Shown: positions 53,364 to 63,902 of the stretch, piece by piece
Layout of the letters: every line of letters starts with the position of its first letter
Position numbering within the stretch: position 1 is the stretch's first letter
Assembly: GCA_030765045.1 (NCBI GenBank)
Contig: CM060967.1
Coordinates: 167,424,251-167,488,250 of the forward strand
Direction: 5' to 3'
DNA from: Tenodera sinensis
Taxonomy: Eukaryota; Arthropoda; Insecta; Mantodea; Mantidae
DNA: 64,000 nucleotides
Translations under genes and position numbers: made by a program
The notes under the pieces: model-generated
Database searches by the model: none
The model's input: the letters and a program-made list of their open reading frames with translations, nothing else
What the model was told of the DNA's origin: nothing

Positions 53364-54240
53364 TGCTTATAAAACTGGAATTATCATAGTTCTAGAACAC
53401 TTGTTTCGGATTTTATTTTCTCTTCTCTACCATCAACACAAATAAATTAGTATACTTTCTTATTTCCAGGGGGGCAGTGTTGTCAACAGATCATGCCTTA
53501 ATTCTTCTTCTTATTCTTCTTCTATAAAGGTTATTTTATGATGCTTACTCACAGGTATAATCTGTGGTCACAGGACAATAACTGCCAACCACGAGCCAGT
53601 TGAGCCTCTGCGTCCAGCAACGATGATGGATCACAGAAAAGCGTTAGACGTACGTAGGAGGTGGGAGGAATAAGAGAAACTAAAGTTTCGTAGTAAAACG
53701 AAATAAAGCCTGACAAATATGGCAACCAAGACGAAGCAATAGAAAAAGTTCTATTGGCAACAAAGCTATAAAGAGAAGTCAGTAGTTCGTCAGTAAAAAC
53801 CTAGTTATTAGGACACGATTTAATGTACCTCGCTTTCTACGGTCACACATATCAGTATTTGGTTGACACATTAAATTCCTGCACCAACACACTTCAAGGT
53901 TTGGGATTCGTCCGTAAAAAAGAATGTGCAAATTAGGTAAATCAAATTTAGTATGCAAATAGTCCATATGAGATAGTAAAAAGATGTGGAGATCTAACAC
54001 CGACTCACAGAAAGTGCCCGGTATCCGTGTTGATCTTTAAATTACATAAAAAATCCATTATCACTATCCATAGTTCTGTTCAATGTGATATAAAATGCCA
54101 ACACTGTCTGAAGGGTAATTATTTCTCATAGTAAAGACTCATCTAAAAACCCCGTCGTCAACCCTATCGTTCTTTTGGAGCCGACATAAACGCCGTAGTT
54201 TCGACAGCAGCACATTGTGGCTGAAAGTAAATAAATCCGC
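53364..54240. promoter_or_regulatory. CSN3 upstream region, promoter expected here
   Basis: Inferred only from position immediately 5' of the CSN3 start. No core-promoter element could be assigned with confidence. Confidence 0.35.
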
Positions 54241-54519
54241 AATGAACTTTCCAACCATAGAGAGATTTCGGGAAAAGATAGCAAACATGGAAAAAACTGT
54301 TGAACTAAAATACGTGTAAATTGAAATTGAGTTTTTTCTATGGTGCTTTTTATTTGCTATGGTTCTCAGCGTCCTGTTTTACATTGCACGTGAAAGACCA
54401 CTTAATTTTGCTCAGAGGCCTCTTTATCAGACTGGAGGTCATTTTGTGTGCCGAAAATGTACGACACGGGATCACTTTCGAAGGAAGCCATGCTAACAAT
54501 AAGGATTTTTACGCCCGAA

Positions 54520-54605
54520 AGAATCTATCACCCTTCGCCAGATTTGAACCCGTGACCTCGGAAACCAGAGGCTAGCATGTTACCTTTAGACCATGGAGGA
54601 CGACA
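54520..54605 (-). repeat. tRNA-like SINE head (third type)
   Basis: The minus strand has A box TGGTCTAAAGG, an anticodon-arm-like CCTCTGGTTTCCGAGG and B box GGGTTCAAATC. Acceptor ends do not pair, which argues against a tRNA gene. Confidence 0.6.
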
Positions 54606-54799
54606 AAAAACGTAGAATGATGGTTAACATGAACAATAATTTGAAATAGTTAACAAAAGAAAGAACCCAATTATGTGGTTGTTGGCAGGGACCTCGCCGC
54701 ATCCCATAAGCCAGTCGGGAAGAAACTAACAATATAAGCAGCCGGAGTAGCACCACCAGATCTACGCCCAATGTCAGCAAGAAAGAACTTTATACAAAT

Positions 54800-55690
54800 T
54801 CATCGCAGAATGAAGACAACAAAGAAGATTGCGGTAACGCACAGCAGATCTTTATTTCGTTGCAAGGTGACGCCAAGAAAAAACGAAGAAAAACAAAAAA
54901 GTAGACACATGATTGAAGTGAGAGGCTTATATGCGGCCTTCGATACACTGCCTTGGAAGCTTAGTTTTTTGAAAACTAATGTGAAAATCAAGGTGATTCA
55001 AGTACGCAACACATCTGGCAATCCTCTTCGAATCGACGTATAAACACGGATTTTCAAAGCGGAATGGGAATATAAAGAACCACAAAATCCACATATTCGA
55101 ATATTAGAATTAATAGCCTTCTGGTTCCTGTGTAAAGAGCATAAAGCAAAGGTCTAAGAGATGAACCTTGAGGTAAACCACGGGAAATGAAAAGAATCGA
55201 CATATTGCTCTACCTGTGGACAATTTCAGGCGCTCATCAATCAAAAGAGAAAGCAAAATCGTAAGTAATATGGTGGAAATTCTCAAGTCCTGTCGTCACA
55301 TGTACGACACGGAACCCATATCGCGTACTGCTATCGTTAAAAAAAAATAGAAGAAAGAAACTCAAGCAATCCCCAGCAAAATGTAATAAAACAGTTTGCG
55401 GAACATCGTGAGCAACGAAATTGGTCGATAGTCCTAAATAGTATGGCCTAAACGATTCGACTTCAAAACCGGGTGTAATGCTGCCGATTTCTGAGATTGG
55501 AGTTTGTCCCGTACGAAATATGTTGAAATTTAATATGCTCGTACAAGAAGCGTAGCCAACGTTCTGGGAGAAGTCCTAATAGAGAATATGTCACACCATA
55601 CTGGTCAGGAGTAGATTGGCGAGATTTCAATCGTAAAATCTTTCGAATCTCAGTCAGATGGAGAGGACCAGTAATCATATCAGGCGTATG
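54800..55690 (-). pseudogene. Non-LTR retrotransposon RT relic
   Basis: In minus order: LTEIRKILRLKSRQSTPDQY GVTYSLLGLLPERW (fingers), YRPISLLTMFRKLFYYILL (the YRPISLL box), RGLPQGSSLRPLLYALYT (QGSxLSPLLF box), a worn YVDFVVLY in place of the ADD box, and a downstream LDFHISFQKTK. Numerous stops. The plus ORF 54771-55043 is its antisense shadow. Confidence 0.8.
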
Positions 55691-56320
55691 TAGTACCTGC
55701 GTCAGAGGACCCGGCTGGGCTTCACATGACGTCTAATGGTGTAGGTAATCATCCTGTAACTTTGTGTCAACAAATTAGTGGAGTAAGACGCTGGAGAAAT
55801 GAGAAGTGTTATGCCAGGTTAATTTCTGCCACACTTCTCACACCGGGGTGTCGGTACGAATATTAGCATAGAAACGATGCCATGAAAGACGACGTTGTCT
55901 TAACTGGCGTTACGGTGAGATCCAGAAAGCGTCTCAGCTCTTTCATCACTACCAACCGTCCCTGACAATCCGGGCTCCTGAATGTGACTAACCTATACAA
56001 TATCTGTTTAGGGCTGTCGTGCCGTGAACAATTGCTGGGCCTCATATCGACATATCGGTAGATACTAATTTTCTCAATGATATGCAATCCCAAGGGAATC
56101 CCGAATATTAAGAGTAGAGTGAGCCCGTATGTAGTTTACAAGTGGGAGCGGAGCTTATTCGCTCAACATTCCATTTGGTCATCAAACGTTGTTGTCCACA
56201 TTTCAAGCAAGATTTGGGATTTGGACAAAATCTTTCACAATGATTGAGCTTGCCGTAATTGCGGCGGATAAGAAGAATCCTTTCTAAATATTAAAAAGCC
56301 TTCGCACATTTGTTTATATT
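55691..56320 (-). other. Possible upstream part of the same LINE
   Basis: The minus strand continues without a recognisable boundary; the ORF at 55863-56093 has no diagnostic motif. Confidence 0.3.
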
Positions 56321-56330
56321 TGTACATATT

Positions 56331-57845
56331 ACTTTCTCTACTGGTAAGTAGGTGAAGTATTATATTTCACCCAAAAATTGGATGTCGAGATTTCACCGGA
56401 AATATGTTTTGAGACTCCCTGAATCCAAATAAAAGCATTTTTAGAAAAAGGTCCGCGCGCGCGCGTGTGTCCGTCTGTGTGTGTGTGTGTGTGTGTGTGT
56501 GTCAGTCTGTGTGTCACTCTGTGCACAGCATAACTCAAAAACGAAAAGTAGATTAAAAACCAAAGTTGGTATTTCAGTTTAATGTCTTTCAAGGATGCAA
56601 CATGAAGATTTTGAAGAAAATAGCCCCACCATAAACTACCCTTTACAAGGAACGTTTTTCGAAAATGTTTATTTTCTTGAAAATGGCTCTATTTTGATTA
56701 AAATGTCATATGTTTGAGATACTTTTATAACAAATGAAATGCATATCACGAATTTTCTGGCTATAGCCCCTGTAGTCGTATTTACTCTGGACGACTTTCG
56801 CATAACTGGTAAACCATTAGAGATAGACCAAATCATACTATAGAAAAATGTTGTTGTTGTTGTTAGCTAATGCTGGATTTCTGACAATGAAGTCATTAAT
56901 CCTCTTGCTCTCCAATATTTTTTGGTATTGAAGAGATCTTGAATAGCAGTAATAGTAACCGCTTTTTAGAGAGCACCATATTTTTATGTTTTGGCGGTCA
57001 CAACCTCCAGAATGTCTGCAGGACCACACCTGTCGTTGGTTTACGGGTCTCACTGACCTGACCGGGAGAATTATCAAAATAAATTCACCGACCATATCCT
57101 CTGATTACCAATCAGAGGACGTATTACATGCCATGACAGGTCAGCATGTTAGGGGTTAATATTTTAGAGAAATGGAGAGGTTGGAAAAATAAAGACTCCC
57201 TAGCCCTCAGGAACCCTAATAGCATCGGGGTCGGAAGAGAACAAGAGATGACCAAGGTAAGGTCAGGTAGAAAAGTTACAGTGAGGAGCAAAACACCAGT
57301 AAGTGGAAGTAATGTTCTGCTCAGCTTGGGTACCTTGTGGTCGCTATTCACATATCCCCTAGACGGAGACCCCTGAGAAAAATGTAGATCTTGCTATAAT
57401 ACACAATTTGTGTCTGAATAAATTTTCTTGTAGGGTGAAATATTTCGGAGATATTCGGAGATATAAAATGTAGATCTTGCTAAACTACACAATTTATGTC
57501 CAAATAAATTTTCTTGTAGGGTGAACCATTTTGGAGATATTCCTTGTTATATGTGTGAGTTTCAGAAAACTTAAAACTTTGTGAAATAGAATATTGTTGT
57601 TCATTTTTTTATATGTTAAGTGTGCAAAGAGAACTGAATCTCAAAGCTTTAAAAGATTTGACTATCGCACAAAGGCTATTGTATTCTAACATTTCCCTTG
57701 CACCTATAAAGAAATAAGCAATAAGATAATTTGTACACATGTTTCTCTTAACGAACATGAAGAAGATATAGGAATACGAGTCTGTAAGAATGGTTAGTAC
57801 AAGAGTAGAGAAAGCCACGTGAGTGCAACACAGATTTTTTTTTAT
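56331..57845 (-). repeat. Repeat R copy C, with TSE insertion
   Basis: Bounded by actttctctact (56331) and agtagagaaagc (57804-57815) plus the conserved gcactcac extension. A (GT)n run lies at 56478-56502, where other copies have short AC runs. A TSE is nested at 56852-57376. Confidence 0.8.
56852..57376 (-). mobile_element. TSE element, full length, in repeat R, 9-bp target duplication
   Basis: gaaaaatgt at 56843-56851 and 57377-57385 flanks it. The minus strand ends in gcattagctaacaacaacaa. It enters repeat R at the same point as the LINE at 49172. Confidence 0.9.
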
Positions 57846-57939
57846 CATTTGTGTTAGTCCTTTGTTTTATGCCCATTATGCGTGGAACCTTCAGATAGCA
57901 ACTAATTTGCTTTTATGAATACACCGATTAGCAGATTAT

Positions 57940-58125
57940 GTTTCTTTATACTCCCATTCCACCTTGAAAATTTGTATTTACACAGTATGTCAATTCAAAG
58001 AGGATTGCCAAATCGTGGTGCAGTACCTGGATCATCTTGGTTTGCACATTAATGTTCAAGAAACTAAAAAGGCAATTGTTATGCCTGGAATGTAAGTTTA
58101 AACATCGTATGGGCACGTATCTGGT
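57940..58125 (+). pseudogene. LINE RT fragment, same family as 54800-55690
   Basis: The frame YSHSTLKICIYTVCQFKEDC QIVVQYLDHLGLHINVQETK matches the post-catalytic RT region (GLxIN..KT) and aligns by eye to the minus-strand sequence at about 55090-54960. Confidence 0.65.
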
Positions 58126-58555
58126 TTTCCCCTGCCCTATAATACTAGCCAACCAAATTGTACTTTTTTTTTTTTCTGGAACTGGCATGAAAACAACCAA
58201 TCTTTATCTTTTTGGTTGTGTTGATAGTGAAAATGTTGGTTTAAAATCATGGTTAGCTCTCATTTTGAAGTTATAACTATACGTTATTGCCTTTATACAC
58301 TTATGCATGTATTTAAATGTGAAAGGTCACTAAAGTCGCGAGTGCTTTGCCTGATGTTTGTAGTTTTCTGCTGGTGATTCCCTGATTACTGTCCAGCACT
58401 GATTGGCTAACACTGATGCATTCCACTTTCTCCAGTGTCTCATTTCCATGTCCAAAATTTGTGGGTACAGTCGCCGCAATGTAAATCTTTACAAGGTAAT
58501 AAAAACAACGAATACCGACTTTACATGGTTTTATTTTTAACTTCTGCGTACAATT

Positions 58556-58685
58556 AGCACTTGGTTATATTTCCCTTAACTTTTATCACTTTGAAGAGTC
58601 TCCTAGGCATTGAGTCTGCTAGATATTCAAAATATTTTTTGTCCATTTCCACCCACAACTTCAACACTTCCTGTAGCTCCTTAAG
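58556..58685 (-). pseudogene. Tc1-like transposase C-terminal relic
   Basis: The minus frame reads LKELQEVLKLWVEMDKKYFE YLADSMPRRLFKVIKVKGN, the classic Tc1 ending (SMPRRLxxVIxAKG). Confidence 0.75.
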
Positions 58686-58689
58686 AAAT

Positions 58690-60190
58690 GCTATCCCGCA
58701 GTGTAGATGAGAAGTTGACTCTGATGCTTACAGTACTTTCTTATCTTTGCTTACTCTAGATATTCCAGTAAGTTTTGGTAATAGGCCTTGGTTGTTTAGT
58801 GTATAAGAGAATAGCAATGTCCGACAGACATCACGCCACCAGTTACACAATTTTTTCAGTCAGGAGCAGTATTGTTTACAATGGCAAATTGACTGTTCCA
58901 TCCAGTACAGTGATGCTCAAAGACCCTGAGTTTGAAATTCGAGCGCTTAAAAGATTGAATGATGATACTAGCCATGATGAAAGTAACGTGGAAAGCAAAT
59001 TGTAATTGAAAGTAAACCTAAATACAGAGAAATCATAAACGTGATTCTGTTGAAGTGGCTGAAAACTCTTGCACTGAAAATGAAAATTCTGCAAATGAAC
59101 AAAAACAAAAATTAGGAAAGGCTATTTATTTTTTAGAAGTCATAAATGTGCAAAAAGGAGTCTGTGAGGAGATATGTTCAGTCTCCGAGCTACAGTATTA
59201 TGTATTTGGTTACTTTAAATCATGTTAGATGGCTGAGGAACAAAGTGAATTACAAGACAGCTTCAGATCTTGTTTCCCTGAGATGGCACGAATAACTATA
59301 AAATGGACCAATGTGAAATGGAATAACATGGGGCAAAAGTTTCAATGCTGGAAGATTTCCAAACTTTGCTGCCTTCAAACCAAGTGAAAAAAAGACATTT
59401 CATTTACGTCTGCAACAAACGGCAATTGCAGAGAAATATTGTCCCATTATATCCTAAAATAAATTTTCTAATCTTCTGATACGCTTGTGATTCTCCAATC
59501 CTAAAGACAGATTACAAAGACGTCTAAAAATTTGCATGAACTGCGGAAAAAAGCACAATACGAAGGGCATTCACGTTTTGAAGACACGGACCAAAGTATA
59601 AACACCTTATATTTTTTATAATCAGCATACATTGCTGAATCTCAAAATACCTGGTTTTTGTTAATCTCTTTATTCATGATTATTAGGGAGAAGGAACCTT
59701 CAAGCAAACAGTTTATTTGATTATTATTTACACAAGAGGGCTCTTCATGTTTTTAACGTTTAAAATAATACCTACACTTGTTAAACTTTCTATATATTAA
59801 AATAATGCTTAATGATGCCTTGATTAAATAAACAGCTTAGAATCTTGGAAAATCAATAAACATTAATTCTGGAGGAACATAAATATAATCTGTCTTCCAG
59901 ACATCACATCATGAGTAGAGTGACAACTTTACCATATCACCAGTTAAAGGTTAAAAACTCTCCTTACTATTTGATGCTACCAACATTTTCTGTGTCAGAC
60001 CAAGAACTTTCAAATAGCTCTTACAAGTCACCATTCTTTTGTTTCTCATGATGTTATGCATATAGCATTCGTGGCTAATGCAAAAGACAGGCTGCAATGC
60101 GAATCAGTTACGTAGTAATTGTAGTCCACACATCTAACATTGTATACCATCATGATAAAACTGTATCTTTTGCAGAATTCAATGAGCAAT
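58690..60190. other. Unassigned intergenic sequence
   Basis: ORFs at 58775-59005 and the Lys-rich stretch near 59400 have no recognised family; base use looks non-coding. Confidence 0.3.
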
Positions 60191-60198
60191 TTTTTTGG

Positions 60199-61489
60199 CA
60201 GGGGCGTTAGCTTTGGGGGACACTAGTATGCTGAGCATCCCCTTATTTTTCTGTGTTTAATTGTTTTATACTTATTTTGTTTTGTAATAGTTTTAACGCA
60301 GGACAATTATTTTATACAATCATTTAGCACTGATTTTTTCAGAAATCATACTATTGAGTAGTTATATTAACCAAAATAGCAAACACAAAATTTACAAGTC
60401 AATCCGTTCCGTTCTAAAGCAGCAGCAGACGCTGAGACGAGTCAGCGTTTCAGTGCTTGCATGTGACATGGCTAGGGTGGCCTGCCCTATTTCCTACCTG
60501 CCCCTCTTACCTCGACAAGCCCCACACGTACCCATCTGTATACGCTAGCGTCTAGCCATATGCTATAGCGCGGTTCTGACTCCGGAATATTGTCGAGGTA
60601 CTGTCAGTTGTGTTTCTTTGCGAATAAAACTGTTGTGCATAAACTCAAAGTTTGTTTGATATTTACATCATAATAACGAGCGACATACCGCACCAGTTAA
60701 GATGTTTTCTTTCATTCATTTTTTCGAATTTTGGGAAATTGGTTTGTTTTTATTCAAGCTGTTCTCGGGCTTCGAGCCAGGTGAAGTGATGAAGAGCCAT
60801 CGACGTTTCGGGAGCGTACATCTCTCCCATCATCGCACTATATGGCTTGTATTTTTATATGTCTCTCACTATGTTTTTTGATAGCTGTATATTTTATTAC
60901 ATGTGTTTAATATACGTTTTAACGTATTACAGCTCAGAACGAAAGATAATGTATACTAAAGCCTACGTGCAAAGAGGTTAGCTTTCCCTTTTCTACTTCC
61001 CAACACAGGAAAATCTCTTCATGCTCACTATGGTCAGATAAAAAAGGATCAGTTGCCAAGAATTTAATCTATCCAGACCATCACTTTACTAATGACAGAA
61101 TGGCCAACTTCCAAGTATGTTAAACCATTCTTAACCATCAGCCATTACCCCAATATTTTTGTAACTGAGATTTTTACTTTACTATCTTTTGTAATTTAAC
61201 AATCCACAGGAATGAATTTAAAAGAAAGTGAGAACTAATTTTTATATTCAAAATCTCTGGAATTTCGCGTTTTTTTTTCGCAAAATAAAACAATTTCGCT
61301 TCAATCTGCATTCATCACTAAAATTCGCTAAAACAATAATATTAATTTATTGATGAATATCACATAATACGGAAAGATAATGGGAAATCGCTTTAATACC
61401 TATAACGTATGTCACCTTTATCGTTAATGTGAAAAAAGAGTGCCCCTAGTTAGAGCGTCCCCATTTTTTTATTTCACGCTACGCCACTG
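60199..61489. mobile_element. Possible hAT-type element with weak inverted ends
   Basis: Left CAGGGGCGTTAGC and right inverse CAGTGGCGTAGC resemble hAT ends, and gggac/gtcccc context is shared. No matching 8-bp duplication is present. Confidence 0.3.
60750..60837 (-). ncRNA. Solo Penelope-like terminus with hammerhead-like half
   Basis: The minus strand holds stem II GGGAG...CTCCC, GAAAC, GTC and GATGG, then ctggctcgaagcccgagaac, matching the PLE2 end. It breaks within the CTGATGA core (reads GCGATGA). Confidence 0.65.
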
Positions 61490-61494
61490 TTATT

Positions 61495-62889
61495 TTTATA
61501 AAGAATATGGATGTGTTAGGCGATTGTGGTTTTACTTCATTGGGCTATAATTGAACTAGGAGAATTACGCCGCTGCAGTTAGCGCCGAGCCTATCTCGTT
61601 AACCACGTATAGCATGTAATAAACTTGGATATTATAACCAATTCTACTTTCTTCTTTTTTGAATTGTGTCATATCGAACGAATGAATGAAATGAAATGGG
61701 TGAAATGATGCTCAAATGAGCCCGAGGTCATGGAGCTTTAAATTACCCGACATTTGTCTTCTCAGGGTAGGGAAAACCATAACCAATTGTAGGAATGTCT
61801 GTGAACAGCATTATTCATAAACCAAATGTGGGATAAATACCAAACCTGGTATTTAAGTTCACTGTCCTCCACAACTGTTACACAAATATTTTCAAAAAAG
61901 GCGCACCCCTACACAAACTATTCTTTATATGGAGCATTTTTTGGGGGGGAGGGGGGATGTATGAATTTTTTTAACTTCTTGTGAATAGTCAGGGTCCTGG
62001 AATAGTCTAATAAGTCCATTTCATTCGGAACAAATTTTGTATAATTTCGTATGAATATATTACTGTTTATATTAGTCGATTTTTAGAGCTATGTTCGTTC
62101 ATAACAATTTTATATCTGTATATAGTTTTGAATGTTAATAAGAAGGAAACTGCAGCGATTTCTCTGGTCAGCATGAAGAACTTGTAATCATGCCATTTCC
62201 CCCCGGTAATTTCGAATTATATAGTTGGCAACGCAACTCCTAATAACCTGCTTGAACCATGTTACTTATTTCTCAACTTTGTACTTATCTCGTTCTACTC
62301 ATTTGAATGCTTGTTCTTAATGGATGGAAATCCTCCTTTTACTCCTGGTTTGTAGGGTATCAGTTGGTTTTACAGGTTACTCCATATATGCAATGGCGCC
62401 GACTTACCCTATGGCAATTAGACTTGCCATGGTTTTAGACACTGCTCGCCACTAACACGCATTACGTCACACGTATGGCATTCTTACGTAATAATAAGAG
62501 TAAATTGTATAATACTGTTGATCTATAACGACTTCTGACAAGAGCTGAGTTATAAACCATGGAACTTTAAATGACCAGTTTGTAAACATTATGGCTGCAT
62601 ATTTCTCTCTCTAGTTGTCATGGTAACTTATTGTATAAACATTTCGTTTTCTGTGCAGGCGTTGTAAGTGTATCTTCAAGTGGCAACGAAAATGTAATCA
62701 TTTCAAACATAAAGCCGATAAATACTTGATTAACTCGAATAGTAATTCGGTGCATTCTAGATCTTCTATATGCATTACATAATGATTTATTATTTCTATT
62801 ACAACAAAGAGACTCCTCAGTAAATAAAAAAATGCCTCTTTTTAGTGTGGGTAACCTTTGATTATCAATTTAGCCGTTTGGAGTGTGTC
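61495..62889. other. Unassigned intergenic sequence
   Basis: A stretch around 61680-61790 (gaggtcatggagctttaaat, tacccgacatttgtcttctc) looks like an old SINE, without a second copy in the window. Confidence 0.3.
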
Positions 62890-63290
62890 ATAGGGTTTAT
62901 ATTAATTGTAAAACCACGCGTCATTTGGAAAACAGAATAAAGGAGCATTTTAGAAATATTAAGTATAAACAGATTGATAAATCAGCTCTGGCAGACCACT
63001 TTCGGCTATGTAACCTTGAAATAAAGCCAGAGGTTAAATGATTATATTGTAATATTCATTTTGAAAAATAATTACCGCGCAATGAATTTTGAAATACCGC
63101 CGATTGATCTTGTTAACAACTTTGTTTTGCTTTCAGTGGTTTGTAATACGTAGAATAAGTGATTTAGCGTCCGTAACGATAGCGACCAGTATAAACAAGA
63201 GCAACACCGGTGATGTGATAAATATACGTCGAAACAGCAGTTTGTATTTAATTTCAAGAACTTGCATCAAATACTAAGATAAGTGAAGCT
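62890..63290 (+). mobile_element. Penelope-like (PLE3) GIY-YIG and 3' terminus upstream of IQCA1-like gene
   Basis: Coding remains read HLENRIKEHFRNIKYKQIDK SALADHFRLCN. The non-coding end matches 35980-36240, and the last part (caagaacttgcatcaaatac, aagataagtgaagctt) matches the arms of the foldbacks at 33513 and 20080. Confidence 0.75.
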
Positions 63291-63344
63291 TACGGTCTCT
63301 AAAATACTTGTTCTATTTGTAGTCTTTGATTAGTTATTTTAGAA

Positions 63345-63869
63345 ATGTCTAATATTACATATAATAAACTGTGGGCCAAGGCTCATGAAACAGTAAATGA
63401 AGCGGTACAACTTGATTCTGATCTTCATATAACGACATACGAGAAAGAAGATAGAAGAAAAGCACAAGATACTGTGTGCGAATTATATGTGAAGTATATC
63501 ACTGTGGTAAACAATTTAGACCAATGTTACGATCAAATTGTACATCCTCAAAAACGACTCGTAATTCGAAAGTTGTTGGATAGTTGCATTGGTAGGGTTT
63601 TAGAGCTCAAAAGTGAGCTAGTGAACTTGAATCTCTCAGAATTTAGTTACTGCGATGATGAACTAATAAAAATGAAACTCTTGCCAATGGAGGTTGAAAT
63701 CAGTGTACCTAGTTATTTCAGAAGAGAACGTGAGGACGAACTACAGCAAAGGAAATTAGACATGGATGAAATCCTAAAGAAATTGGGATTTTACGAAGAA
63801 GTAAAAGAAACGAAAATGACCGAGGAAGAAGCTATTCGCCTTATTCAAATACATGAGCGAGCAAGGCAG
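63345..63869 (+). CDS. IQ and AAA domain protein (IQCA1/DRC11-like), first coding exon, gene continues beyond window
   Basis: An open frame of 175 codons starts at MSNITYNKLWAKAHETVNEA and ends ...LIQIHERARQ, followed by donor GTAAATG. The segments CYDQIVHPQKRLVIRKLLDS, GRVLELKSELVNL and VEISVPSYFRRER, and the ending EEAIRLIQIHERARQ (an IQ motif), resemble the N-terminal part of IQCA1/DRC11. That family links the nexin-dynein regulatory complex on ciliary and flagellar axonemes and carries a C-terminal AAA ATPase domain, which would lie to the right of this window. It is charged, probably coiled-coil, with no signal peptide. The start is the first in-frame ATG. A Penelope-like remnant ends within about 60 bases of it, so part of the 5' UTR or promoter may be transposon-derived. 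Confidence 0.8.
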
Positions 63870-63902
63870 GTAAATGTATTGTAGTATCGCCTAATTTTGG
63901 GG

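Noticed and set aside
54771..55043. 90-aa plus-strand ORF as a host exon
   Set aside because: It is the shadow of the minus-strand LINE RT relic (QGSSLRPLLY frame).
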